From positions 124,001-188,000 of the forward strand of contig NZ_JBIWGZ010000001.1 of the NCBI RefSeq assembly GCF_044763875.1: a stretch of 64,000 nucleotides of DNA. The letters run 5' to 3'. This DNA comes from Rummeliibacillus sp044763875 (lineage in GTDB: Bacteria; Bacillota; Bacilli; Bacillales_A; Planococcaceae). Made by a program: the position numbers and the translations under genes. A model generated the notes under the pieces. The model did not search any database. It saw only the letters and a program-made list of their open reading frames with translations, and was not told the DNA's origin. Numbering within the stretch: position 1 is the first letter of the stretch; each line of letters starts with the position of its first letter. Shown in pieces: positions 43,642 to 51,740 of this stretch.

Positions 43642-43968
43642 ATGCCAGTTTACAATAAATTAGTCCGTGATTTAATTCCCGAAGTGATTGAGAAAAATGG
43701 AAAGAAATTTTCAACAAGAATATTAGCACCAGAACAACATTTAGGAGCAATTAAATTAAAGATGCAAGAAGAAGCTCTTGAATTTAAAGAAGCAACAGTA
43801 CAAAAAGATGCCATAGAAGAGTTAGCAGATGTTTTAGAGCTCGTTCATACAGCACTGGATGTTTACAATGTATCTTTCCAAGAATTAGAACAAATACGAC
43901 TGGCTAAAAAAGAAAAACGTGGGGGCTTTTCAGAGGGAATCTATCTTTTAGAGGTAGAGGATGATTAA
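43642..43968 (+). CDS. MazG-like / phosphoribosyl-ATP pyrophosphohydrolase-fold protein
   Basis: 108 residues, all-alpha NTP pyrophosphatase fold. YNKLVRDLIPEVIEKNGKK is the conserved opening, then KMQEEALEFKEA and AIEELADVLELVHTALDV supply the acidic metal-binding residues (E-E-x-x-E and E-x-x-D). Probably a house-cleaning nucleotide pyrophosphohydrolase. A GGTGAG site precedes the ATG. Single gene between a repeat and a strong bidirectional terminator. Confidence 0.85.
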   Translation: MPVYNKLVRDLIPEVIEKNGKKFSTRILAPEQHLGAIKLKMQEEALEFKEATVQKDAIEELADVLELVHTALDVYNVSFQELEQIRLAKKEKRGGFSEGIYLLEVEDD

Positions 43969-44058
43969 GCTTACATTTATATCAAATTTAAAAAGTTGAG
44001 ATGGTTGAAGTTTTAATAAGTTTGAATTCTTAAATATTTATCAATTTAATAAATCGAA

Positions 44059-44097
44059 AAAAATCCGAATTGTATCTTTAGTACAATCCGGATTTCT
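44059..44097. terminator. Bidirectional terminator between MazG-like and esterase genes
   Basis: AAATCCGAATTGTA pairs with TACAATCCGGATTT (one mismatch) around a 7-base loop, with A-rich left and T-rich right flanks, so it works on both strands. Confidence 0.88.
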
Positions 44098-44101
44098 TTT
44101 T

Positions 44102-45046
44102 CTAGAATTTCGAGTTATCTTCATTTTTAAGCGCTTGTATTAATGTATTCGATACAAGTTCGATGGCATCAGCACCTTCGTCCAAGAATCCAGCCATCCA
44201 GAAGAAACCATGTATTGTGCCATCATATCTTTTAAGCTGTACTGGAACATTGGCTTCTTTTAATCGTATTGCATAAGCCTCGCCTTCATCTCTTAATGGG
44301 TCGTATTCCGCTGTGATGATTAAAGCTGGAGGTAGATCTTTTAAACTTTTAGCCTGTAAAGGTGATGCATTAGGATTTTTTCCATCCACGTCACTGTATA
44401 AATAGTGATTCCAAAACCACTTCATATCGGCTTTTGTTAGGAAATAGCCTTCGCTGAAATTTTCATAAGATTCTGTATCTAAATTATAATCTGTCACTGG
44501 ATATAACAAAATTTGCTGAACGATTGCATCAACATGATTATCTCTTGCTATTTGTGAAACCACTGCTGCAATATTACCACCCGCACTGTCGCCACCAACA
44601 GCAATCTTAGATACGTCAATATTTAATTCTGCACCGTTTTCGATAACCCATTCAACCACCGCATAGCTATCTTCAATTGCTGCAGGGAATTTATGCTCAG
44701 GTGCTAGTCTATAATCAACGGAAATAACTACACAGCCAGACTTGCTTGCAACTTGACGACATGGAATATCTACTGCATCTAAATCGCCAATTACCCATCC
44801 TCCACCGTGATAATAAATAAATACGGGCAAGGCAGCTTTACTTTTTACAGGAGTATATATTCTAACTGGAACTTTCCCGACTTTGGTATCTAAGTTTTGA
44901 TTAACAACACTTTCAAGTTCGACTGATTCACCAGCTAATTCTTTAATTGCTAAAGCGGTTCTCGCGTCAACGGGGCTTAATTGATGTGTAGATGGTGTGC
45001 CTTCTAATTGTTGAAGTATCAATTCTACTTTTGGGTTCAATGTCAT
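44102..45046 (-). CDS. Alpha/beta hydrolase, hormone-sensitive-lipase-type esterase
   Basis: 314 residues. Oxyanion motif YYHGGGWVIGD (HGGG), nucleophile GGDSAGGNIAA, Asp in TAEYDPLRDEGEAYA, and His in DGTIHGFFW complete the catalytic triad of family IV carboxylesterases. Cytoplasmic, acting on short-chain esters. AAAGGAG lies upstream of the ATG. Monocistronic. Confidence 0.92.
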   Translation of the reverse strand: MTLNPKVELILQQLEGTPSTHQLSPVDARTALAIKELAGESVELESVVNQNLDTKVGKVPVRIYTPVKSKAALPVFIYYHGGGWVIGDLDAVDIPCRQVASKSGCVVISVDYRLAPEHKFPAAIEDSYAVVEWVIENGAELNIDVSKIAVGGDSAGGNIAAVVSQIARDNHVDAIVQQILLYPVTDYNLDTESYENFSEGYFLTKADMKWFWNHYLYSDVDGKNPNASPLQAKSLKDLPPALIITAEYDPLRDEGEAYAIRLKEANVPVQLKRYDGTIHGFFWMAGFLDEGADAIELVSNTLIQALKNEDNSKF

Positions 45047-45202
45047 TCTAAAAACTCCTTTCTATAAATAGAGATATAGAAAAATATGAAATATATTAAG
45101 AAACTATTCATCAAATAATTGATATCAATTGATTCTTAAATAAAAAATATCTTTTCTTGACTAACTTTAAATTGTTAAGTATCATATTTATGAAATTAAG
45201 AT

Positions 45203-45238
45203 AAGAGGTTCATAGCGCAAACCCTCTTTAAAAAACTA
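45203..45238 (+). promoter_or_regulatory. preQ1-I riboswitch aptamer
   Basis: AGAGGTTCATAGC followed by ACCCTCTTTAAAAAACTA matches the preQ1 class I aptamer. P1 is formed by AGAGG (45204-45208) with CCTCT (45223-45227), and the A-rich tail ends in CTA, which pairs with TAG (45213-45215) in the loop to make the H-type pseudoknot. It binds 7-aminomethyl-7-deazaguanine. It lies about 170 bases before queF, the preQ1 biosynthesis gene. Confidence 0.9.
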
Positions 45239-45255
45239 TGGAACATGCGAATAAT

Positions 45256-45288
45256 GCCATGTCCACTTTTTGCGGATATGGCTTTTTT
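45256..45288 (+). terminator. Expression-platform terminator of the preQ1 riboswitch
   Basis: GCCATGTCC pairs with GGATATGGC around a 9-base loop, followed by TTTTTT. It lies 18 bases after the aptamer, consistent with transcription attenuation when preQ1 is bound. The anti-terminator pairing was not worked out. Confidence 0.75.
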
Positions 45289-45410
45289 ATTTTGCCTCAG
45301 ATGCTTGCTGCTTGAGAGTTATCAATTTGGATTGATTGCAGAAGTAATAGAGTTTTTCATATAAGTTTTGGGGAGTTTTAGTTATGTGCTTTTTTATAGG
45401 AGGCAACATG

Positions 45411-45911
45411 ATGTCAGGAAGAACAAATGAAGAGGGATTAAAAGATTTAACGCTACTAGGTAATCAAAATACAAAATATTCATATGAATACAATCCAGAT
45501 GTACTTGAAGCAGTTGATAATTTACACACGGAGAACGATTTCTTTGTGAAATTCAATTGCCCAGAATTTACAAGTCTATGCCCAATGACAGGTCAACCAG
45601 ACTTTGCAACGATGTATATTTCTTTCATTCCTGATAAAAAATTAGTTGAAAGTAAGTCGTTAAAATTGTATTTATTTAGTTTCCGAAATCATGGGGATTT
45701 CCATGAGGACTGCGTTAATATTATTATGAAAGACTTGATAAAACTGCTAGAACCTCGTTATATCGAAGTATGGGGTAAATTCACACCACGAGGCGGTTTG
45801 TCAATTGATCCATGGTGCAATTATGGACGTCCAGGTACAAAATACGAAAAAATGGCGGAGCATCGTTTGATGAATCATGATCTTTATCCAGAAAAAGTAG
45901 ATAATCGATAA
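45411..45911 (+). CDS. queF: preQ0 reductase (7-cyano-7-deazaguanine reductase)
   Basis: 166 residues, the short (unimodular) QueF form. The nucleophile Cys57 is in FTSLCPMTGQPDF, with the proton donor Asp64, and the NADPH motif YLFSFRNHGDFHED follows; SIDPWCNYGRPG is near the end. It makes preQ1 from preQ0 in queuosine tRNA synthesis. The ATG at 45411 is 7 bases after GGAGG; the ATG at 45408 is 4 bases away. It is preceded by a preQ1-I riboswitch and terminator, confirming feedback control. The other que genes are not in this window. Confidence 0.95.
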   Translation: MSGRTNEEGLKDLTLLGNQNTKYSYEYNPDVLEAVDNLHTENDFFVKFNCPEFTSLCPMTGQPDFATMYISFIPDKKLVESKSLKLYLFSFRNHGDFHEDCVNIIMKDLIKLLEPRYIEVWGKFTPRGGLSIDPWCNYGRPGTKYEKMAEHRLMNHDLYPEKVDNR

Positions 45912-46023
45912 AACTCCATATACTTGGATAAGGTTGTTAGGAACAAAGTGAAGATATTGCTAGCTATAGTGATAGGGCAAGTACTTATATTAATGTGATG
46001 TTAAAAAAATAGCGTTGAGACAA

Positions 46024-46066
46024 GAAGCCAAGAATGTGGATATACCGATATTCTTGGCTTCCTTTT
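46024..46066 (+). terminator. Terminator downstream of queF
   Basis: GAAGCCAAGAAT pairs perfectly with ATTCTTGGCTTC around a 14-base loop, followed by CTTTTAATT. Confidence 0.85.
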
Positions 46067-46113
46067 AATTAAAGCAAAAAATCGAGTCTTCAAATTTCAA
46101 AAGTGATGTCTTA

Positions 46114-46260
46114 ATGATGATGCCGAATAAGGATTCTGACTCTGTTTCCATAGAGACCGTGATGATAAATACCTTCTTTATGAAAGGCAAGCAAGTTGAA
46201 ATAGTAGCTGAGATTCCACAAAACACCAATATGAAAGTTACCAAAAACACGCTACATTAA
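46114..46260 (+). other. Possible short coding tract or gene remnant
   Basis: A 48-codon frame starting at three tandem ATG codons encodes MPNKDSDSVSIETVMINT and MKGKQVEIVAEIPQNTNM, ending KVTKNTLH. The same frame is open back to 46069 without a start. There is no ribosome binding site and no family was recognised. It is likelier the 3' end of a lost gene than an active one, but the composition looks coding. Confidence 0.3.
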
Positions 46261-46373
46261 AGGTAGAGTTTGACTATATTAACATAACGAAAAGGATAGT
46301 TGATATGGTATAATTAGGTACCATTAATAGTTGGAAATATTGATTAAATTTGTTACAAAAGGAGGCATAACAG

Positions 46374-47036
46374 TTGGAAGTGCATAACAAAGTGAATATT
46401 GTGAATTTTTCAACAGGTTTACCTAAGGAAATGAGATACGGAAAAGATCAGGTAATGGATACGGGGATTTGTAAACAATCAATTGATGAAGCATATCTGA
46501 CGAAAGATGGATTTCATGGGGATGGTGTGGCAGACTTAAAACATCATGGCGGCTTTGATAGAGCTGTATGTATTTATCCATTTGAACATTATGCTAAATG
46601 GGAAAAAGAATTTGGAAAACCATTGGATGCAGCTGCATTTGGCGAGAATTTAACTGTTTCCAATATGTTAGAGGAAAATGTTTGTATTGGAGATATTTTT
46701 CAAGTTGGAGATGCTGTCATTCAGATCACACAAGGGAGAATTCCATGTAGCACCATTTCTAGGAGGGCTGATAATCCACTTATTTTAAAGAGACTTGTAG
46801 AGACTGGATTTGTAGGTTATTTATGTAGAGTAATTAAAGAAGGCACTGTAAGAAGTGATTCAGATATTTCTTTAGTGAAAAGACATCCTCATGAAGTCTC
46901 TGTTCTATATTGTATGGATACTTACTTTAACCGTACAGAAGATGTCGAAGCCATGAAAAAAATTCTAAATGTACCAGAATTAGCTGATGTGTGGAGAGAA
47001 AAATTGGACGCACGTGTAGAGAAGTTTTCAAAATAA
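46374..47036 (+). CDS. MOSC-domain protein (YiiM-like)
   Basis: 220 residues. HGDGVADLKHHGGFDRAVCIYPFEHYAKWE, AAFGENLTV and QGRIPCSTISRRADN are the MOSC/YiiM features, with a conserved Cys in GRIPCSTI. MOSC proteins handle molybdenum cofactor sulfur or reduce N-hydroxylated purine analogues such as 6-hydroxylaminopurine. The TTG at 46374 is 8 bases after GGAGG and is the best start. Monocistronic, with repeat DNA following. Confidence 0.88.
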   Translation: MEVHNKVNIVNFSTGLPKEMRYGKDQVMDTGICKQSIDEAYLTKDGFHGDGVADLKHHGGFDRAVCIYPFEHYAKWEKEFGKPLDAAAFGENLTVSNMLEENVCIGDIFQVGDAVIQITQGRIPCSTISRRADNPLILKRLVETGFVGYLCRVIKEGTVRSDSDISLVKRHPHEVSVLYCMDTYFNRTEDVEAMKKILNVPELADVWREKLDARVEKFSK

Positions 47037-47079
47037 GTAGGGTTCGATTTTACTACATATCAATATTAAATTTCTAAGT

Positions 47080-47348
47080 GAATCATTTTCATAATTCAAA
47101 GATTTAATAAAAAACACTAATATTAAATGGCCATTGTTATATGCCATCAATTAGAATATTATCTATGAAGTGGAAGATGGCGAGTCCTCGAAAATGCATT
47201 CGCATTTCCTTCGTGCGATGTTATTTCAGAGAGGTCCATTCATAGTCCTGCGGGAAAGCGAGACAGATGAGACCCCGCAGTGAAGCACGGTACGGGCTTC
47301 CGAGGAGGCTCAACGCTCGCCCGCGGAAAGCGCCATCTGGAGCGGCGT
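47080..47348. repeat. Type A interspersed element, copy 6, lacking its right end
   Basis: Left end GAATCATTTTCATAATTC at 47080; module GTCCTCGAAAATGCATTC at about 47182; core TCCTGCGGGAAAGCGAGAC to CCGCGGAAAGCGCCATCTG. The AT-rich right terminal repeat present in other copies is missing. The element instead passes directly into the tail of a preQ1-type leader. Confidence 0.7.
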
Positions 47349-47352
47349 ACTA

Positions 47353-47415
47353 ACTCTAATAAACTATGGAACATCCGAATAATGCCATGTCCAGTTTTGC
47401 GGTCATGGCTTTTTT
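47353..47415 (+). promoter_or_regulatory. Severed preQ1-type leader: aptamer tail plus terminator
   Basis: CTCTAATAAACTATGGAACA and the following CGAATAATGCCATGTCC repeat, almost base for base, the 3' tail and terminator of the queF riboswitch at 45225-45288. The 5' half of the aptamer (AGAGGTTCTAGC) is absent, and the end of repeat copy 6 stands in its place. The terminator GCCATG/CATGGC with a T-run (47384-47415) is intact. It lies 160 bases before an FhuF-like gene. Confidence 0.65.
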
Positions 47416-47574
47416 CATTTGTAAAAAAAGACCGAAGAAAAAATCGCAATACTTTGAGTCTATCATCTACTATAGTGCTTATATAAAATCCCAAGATTAA
47501 AGTATCATTTTAGCTAAAAATCTAAAATTGTAATATGATAGAGAAGAAAAATTATGAAGTAATTAGGTGATATA

Positions 47575-48294
47575 ATGCCAGCGCTAACAATGGATCAAAT
47601 ATTAATGCTTGATTCGTATAATGTATATACGACAATACCAGAGCGCTCTCTTTTTACACTTGAGCGTGTGCGCAAAGAATTTTTCCAAGAAGATGAGTTT
47701 GCGGATTTAATGCTAGGTATTACAAATGCGACATCGAAAACAGCAGCAATTTCGCATTTTTCAAAACGCTACGGACAATTTATCGCAATGCAATTTTATA
47801 TGTTAACAGCTTACGATGAAATATGGGATGGCAATGATCGTGATTTGCAATTTGATGTAACAAAAGAAAACGGACTCTATACGGTTTGTATGTTTGCTAA
47901 TCCAAATGACTGGAACTACGTTGACGATACAGAACGTAAAAATGTGATGTCGACGATTTTATACAAACAGTGCTATCAGATCGTACAAGATTTGCGTAAT
48001 ACAACATCAATTTCTCTACGCGTTATTTGGGATAACTTCTTCGTGCATATCATAGGCGTTTATGCGAAAATGCTTGATAACCCATTACTTGCAGACCGTG
48101 CTATGGATGATTTAGAAATGTTGGAATCAAAAGAAGTATGGGCGCGTTTTAGTGATAAGTCATTATTTTATGAGTATACAAAAGGGTTAGCACCCGCTTC
48201 ACTCATAAATCAGCCCATTCGAAAATCATGTTGTTTATCAAAAGACATTCCAGGACTCGGTGCGTGTGGTTATTGTCCACTTGAACGCGAGTAA
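47575..48294 (+). CDS. FhuF-like [2Fe-2S] ferric-siderophore reductase
   Basis: 239 residues. The C-terminus carries Cys219, Cys220, Cys231 and Cys234 as CC-x10-C-x2-C (RKSCCLSKDIPGLGACGYC), the unusual cluster-binding pattern of FhuF. The preceding 200 residues have the helical layout of FhuF/IucA-like proteins (TSISLRVIWDNFFVHIIGVY). It would reduce ferric iron from siderophores in the cytoplasm. No siderophore transporter is adjacent and no Fur box was recognised. AGGTGAT precedes the ATG. Confidence 0.75.
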   Translation: MPALTMDQILMLDSYNVYTTIPERSLFTLERVRKEFFQEDEFADLMLGITNATSKTAAISHFSKRYGQFIAMQFYMLTAYDEIWDGNDRDLQFDVTKENGLYTVCMFANPNDWNYVDDTERKNVMSTILYKQCYQIVQDLRNTTSISLRVIWDNFFVHIIGVYAKMLDNPLLADRAMDDLEMLESKEVWARFSDKSLFYEYTKGLAPASLINQPIRKSCCLSKDIPGLGACGYCPLERE

Positions 48295-48296
48295 AG

Positions 48297-48333
48297 AAAA
48301 GGGAAGCACATGAAAAAATGTGCTCCCTTTTTT
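48297..48333 (+). terminator. Terminator of the FhuF-like gene
   Basis: AAAGGGAAGCACAT pairs with ATGTGCTCCCTTT (one bulge) around a 6-base loop and ends in six T. Confidence 0.88.
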
Positions 48334-48443
48334 GCATAAAAAGTCAAGTCATTTCAAATGTATAATCATTATAGTTACATAAACTAATTTTTATATTTTA
48401 AGGAAAATAGATATCAGTTGTTAATTGAAGGGAGAGAATCATT

Positions 48444-48977
48444 TTGAACTTTTGTCTGAATATGCCACGTTTTGGGCAACACTTTGAAGAAGGAGAATGG
48501 CCAGAAAATGCATTAATTGAAGGAAAAGGTGCAGATTATTGGGGAGAGAGTGTTTGCGGTTTAGCATGTATTCGTATGATAATGGGACATTACCAAATAC
48601 CAGTAGCTACAGCTTATGACTTACTTACTGATGGAATTCATTTAAATGCATATTGTGAAAAAGGATGGATTCATCAGGGCTTAGCAAATATTGCAGCAAA
48701 ATTCGACTTACATGCAAAACCAATGGCTATTAAAGATGGCGATGAACTTGAATTGTTACTAACAAATAATGGACCTGTAATTGTATCTGTCACTGGTCAA
48801 CTTCCGGAAGATGGTCGAAAGGGAGGTCATCTTAACGTTGTATGCGGAAGACATAAAGAAAACGGTGAATTTATGATTTCATTCCGTGATCCATCGAAAT
48901 GGGGTAAGTCTAATAGCATTGTGTCAGAAAAAAGATTCTTAGCTAGCTTTACAGGTCGAGGTATTGTGTTCATGTGA
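48444..48977 (+). CDS. C39-like papain-fold cysteine peptidase family protein
   Basis: 177 residues. Cys38 in ESVCGLACIRMIMGHY, His129 in GRKGGHLNVVCGRH and Asp149 in FRDPSKWG give a peptidase_C39-like catalytic set. No signal peptide or partner transporter, so it is a free-standing cytoplasmic protein, unlike bacteriocin-processing C39 domains. The TTG at 48444 follows GGGAGAG by about 9 bases. Substrate unknown. Confidence 0.75.
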   Translation: MNFCLNMPRFGQHFEEGEWPENALIEGKGADYWGESVCGLACIRMIMGHYQIPVATAYDLLTDGIHLNAYCEKGWIHQGLANIAAKFDLHAKPMAIKDGDELELLLTNNGPVIVSVTGQLPEDGRKGGHLNVVCGRHKENGEFMISFRDPSKWGKSNSIVSEKRFLASFTGRGIVFM

Positions 48978-49090
48978 AAATTATAGATGTTATTTTAGAT
49001 AACATGAAGAGAATCGGTCTTCACACTGAATCATAGACTGTGGATAAACGTTTAGTTTGTATTTAGTCTTTGTTTAAAATAAATAATATA

Positions 49091-49414
49091 AATCAATTTC
49101 ATAATGCAGATTTTCAATGAAATTTATCAATGTTTAATAATACCTAACTTTGTTATTGTGGAGCGAAAGACGGCGACTCCTACAGGAAAAGCTTGAGCTG
49201 AAAGCCCCGCAGGAACGATTTTAAGGAACAAAGCCTAAGAGCGCCACGTCCTGTGGCAACGGCTTCGTGACCAACATCGTGTTGGCCCGAGGAGATTGAA
49301 GCCAAGCCCGTGGAAAGCGCCGTCTGTAGCGGAACATCCAAATCTAATTATTGAAATTTAATGTGTTGAATTGTTCGAATTTAAAAACCAAAAATAGATT
49401 TACGAAATTGAATC
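49091..49414. repeat. Type A interspersed element, copy 7, with an extra double-hairpin module
   Basis: Left end AATCAATTTCATAATGC, right end TTTACGAAATTGAATC. Core GACGGCGACTCCTACAGG to CCCGTGGAAAGCGCCGTC. Between them an additional module contains GCCACGTCCTGTGGC and CCAACATCGTGTTGG (about 49239-49289), two small hairpins not seen in the other copies here. Confidence 0.76.
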
Positions 49415-49519
49415 ATGAGCAAAAAATTTCAGTCTTTATTGTCAATCAGCAAATTTTATATATAAACCAATTAATTTTGAGAAGGAATTAAATTTCATTT
49501 ATTTTTCTAAAAAAAATTA

Positions 49520-49559
49520 AGTCAAATCTATTGACTAATATATAGTAATCTTATAGGAT
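49520..49559 (+). promoter_or_regulatory. Promoter with TetR operator for the amino acid importer operon
   Basis: AGTCAA-ATCTA-TTGACT (49520-49536) is a perfect inverted repeat whose right arm is also the -35 box TTGACT (49531-49536). A -10 TAGGAT follows at 49554-49559 with a 17-bp spacer. TTGACTAAT recurs at 49564, 33 bp downstream, facing an AGTCGA half-site. The layout suggests autorepression by the following TetR protein. Confidence 0.65.
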
Positions 49560-49593
49560 TTAATTGACTAATGGATCAGTCGAGGTGAATAGA

Positions 49594-50220
49594 ATGGTTC
49601 AAGCAGATGTTCGTAGACAAGAAAGAGAGCAACAATTGATTAAAATAGCACTTGAATTATTCGCAACTGTTGGTTATGAGAATACGAAAATTTCGGATAT
49701 TGTAGCACACGCGAATGTTTCGCAAGGCACATTTTACTGGTATTTCAAAAGTAAAGAAGCCATTGCTTTGAAGGTGCTTGAAACTGGGCGGGAAAGTATA
49801 CTAGAGGCAATCGCGATAGGATATAGAGAATCTAAAGCTTCGATTCAAGAATCCGTCGTATCCTCAAATCATTTATTTGTACATATTTTTCGTTTTGCCG
49901 AGGATAATTCCTATTTAATGCACATACTGATAAAAGGAATCCACTCTCAGCCTTTGTTGCAACAAAAAGTTGATGAAATTAAAGCTGATATGGAAGCAGC
50001 CTTTGCCAATAATATTGGACGAGCAAAAGAATTAGGAATGCTTAGTCGGCCAATTGAACCTAAAATGCAAGCAGTGTTTATCATGAGTTTGTTGGAAGGT
50101 GTACTATCTAGGTGGCTGTTTGCAGAACGAAGCGAAAATCACGCATTCGCTGACAAATCATTACAAGAAATAATTGAGGAAACCGTACACTTCGAATTTT
50201 TCGGTATTTTCGGTGTATAA
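49594..50220 (+). CDS. TetR-family transcriptional regulator
   Basis: 208 residues from ATG 49594, with GAGGTG 6 bases upstream. HTH region RRQEREQQLIKIALELFATV, TKISDIVAHANVSQGTFYWYF, then an all-helical ligand domain. It heads an operon with an amino acid ABC importer (17-base gap) and OsmC protein, so it probably regulates uptake in response to a metabolite. A dyad overlapping the -35 box supports autorepression. Confidence 0.9.
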   Translation: MVQADVRRQEREQQLIKIALELFATVGYENTKISDIVAHANVSQGTFYWYFKSKEAIALKVLETGRESILEAIAIGYRESKASIQESVVSSNHLFVHIFRFAEDNSYLMHILIKGIHSQPLLQQKVDEIKADMEAAFANNIGRAKELGMLSRPIEPKMQAVFIMSLLEGVLSRWLFAERSENHAFADKSLQEIIEETVHFEFFGIFGV

Positions 50221-50237
50221 AATAGGAGGAAAAAAAC

Positions 50238-51068
50238 GTGAAAAAAGCAAAATGGTTATTAGCTTTTGTAGCCATAGCAGTTCTAGTTCTTAGTGCATGT
50301 GGAAATAAAGGCGCTCAAAAAGATGTCAACCATGGCAACAACTATACAGATCAATTACAAAATATCCAAGATCATGGAGAAATGACAGTCGGTATAATGG
50401 GAACGTATGCACCATACAACTTTATGGGCAAAGATAAACAATATACTGGTTTCGATGTAGATATTGCAAAAGAAATTGCAAAACGTATGAATGTAAAAGC
50501 AAAATTTGTTGCACAAGATTTCTCAGGTTTAATCCCAGGCTTACAACAAGGTAAGTTTGATGTACTTGTCAGCCAAGTAACGATTACAGATGAACGTAAA
50601 AAAGCGATCGACTTTTCAGACCCATATATTACAAACGAAGTGAAAGCAATTGTTAAAGCAGATAACAACAGCATCAAATCAACTGCAGACTTCAAAGGTA
50701 AAACAATTGGTGTAGGTCTTGGTACGAATGATGAAGCTTATTTACGTAACGATTTAATGCCAAAAGTCGGCAACTTCAAAATCAACACGTATGATGATGT
50801 CATCACTACATTAAAAGACTTGGATGCAGGCCGTATCGATGCAACAATTAATAATGTTTATGCATTAAAACCAATCGTTGAAAAAAATGGCTTTAAAATT
50901 AAAGCTGTCGGAGATCCAATTAAAGCAGATAAAGCTGCAGTAGCTGTGAAAAAGGGAAATCCAAAATTAGTTAAAGCGATTAACAAAGCAATTGAAGATA
51001 TGAAAAATGATGGTACTTATAAGAAAATCTTCGTTAAATGGTTTGGTGAAGAACCACCAGCAGAATAA
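50238..51068 (+). CDS. Polar amino acid ABC transporter, substrate-binding lipoprotein
   Basis: 276 residues. Signal peptide and lipobox VLSACGNKG, so it is lipid-anchored outside. Solute-binding family 3 features: MGTYAPYNFMGKDKQYTGFD, DIAKEIAKRM, FDVLVSQVTITDERKKAIDF, GKTIGVGLGTN, and DAGRIDATINN. AGGAGG precedes the start. With the permease and ATPase it imports a polar amino acid; cystine or glutamine are the common substrates for this subgroup. Confidence 0.93.
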   Translation: MKKAKWLLAFVAIAVLVLSACGNKGAQKDVNHGNNYTDQLQNIQDHGEMTVGIMGTYAPYNFMGKDKQYTGFDVDIAKEIAKRMNVKAKFVAQDFSGLIPGLQQGKFDVLVSQVTITDERKKAIDFSDPYITNEVKAIVKADNNSIKSTADFKGKTIGVGLGTNDEAYLRNDLMPKVGNFKINTYDDVITTLKDLDAGRIDATINNVYALKPIVEKNGFKIKAVGDPIKADKAAVAVKKGNPKLVKAINKAIEDMKNDGTYKKIFVKWFGEEPPAE

Positions 51069-51086
51069 AGAAAGTAGGAAACACAC

Positions 51087-51728
51087 ATGGATTTAGTTAT
51101 TGAAAATATACCCTTTCTATTAAAAGGGGCATATTACACATTACTGATTACAGTGGTATCCATGTTCTTTGGCTTAATAATAGGCTTACTTGCTGCGATT
51201 GCCCGAATTAAGGGCAATCGCTTTCTGCGTAATATCGCAAGAGTCTATGTTTCAATTATTCGAGGAACACCACCACTTGTACAACTTGTCATCGTTTATT
51301 ATGGTTTAGTTGATTATGGTATCGAACTTGGCCCATTAACTGCAGCTTATATTGCATTAAGTATTAATATTGGTGCATATGTGTCAGAAGCGTTCCGTGG
51401 CGCCATTCAATCAGTTCCAAAAGGTCAATTAGAAGCGGCACTTGCAACAGGGATGACAGAAAAACAAGCGATGCGACGTATAATTATTCCACAAGCTATT
51501 CGCTATGCAATCCCACCTTTGGGTAATACATTTGTCGGTATGTTAAAAGAAACATCTTTAGTTTCTGTTATAGCAGTAACAGAGTTAATGCGTTCAGCAC
51601 AGCTTTTAGTTGCTCAATATTATGTATATATGCCGTTTTATCTTTCAATTGGGATCATGTATTGGGTAATGAGTACAATCTTTACCTTTATATTAAATAA
51701 AATTGAAAAACGCTTATCGGTTTACTAG
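51087..51728 (+). CDS. Polar amino acid ABC transporter permease
   Basis: 213 residues, about five membrane helices. HisM-type inner-membrane permease with RGTPPLVQLVIVYYGL, the coupling-loop EAA motif EAALATGMTEKQAMRRIIIPQA and NTFVGMLKETSLVSVIAV. It forms the channel, probably as a homodimer because no second permease is present. Follows the binding protein by 18 bases. Confidence 0.94.
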   Translation: MDLVIENIPFLLKGAYYTLLITVVSMFFGLIIGLLAAIARIKGNRFLRNIARVYVSIIRGTPPLVQLVIVYYGLVDYGIELGPLTAAYIALSINIGAYVSEAFRGAIQSVPKGQLEAALATGMTEKQAMRRIIIPQAIRYAIPPLGNTFVGMLKETSLVSVIAVTELMRSAQLLVAQYYVYMPFYLSIGIMYWVMSTIFTFILNKIEKRLSVY

Positions 51729-51740
51729 GAGGTGCAGAAA

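Noticed and set aside
46065..46250. Minus-strand 61-codon hydrophobic frame
   Set aside because: It is antisense to the more coding-like plus-strand tract and has no ribosome binding site.
47240..47494. Frames of 68-84 codons on both strands
   Set aside because: They span the repeat core and the leader remnant, with no start signal.
8457..49414. CRISPR array as an explanation for the dispersed repeats
   Set aside because: The copies are kilobases apart, hundreds of bases long and imperfect, with no regular spacers and no cas genes.
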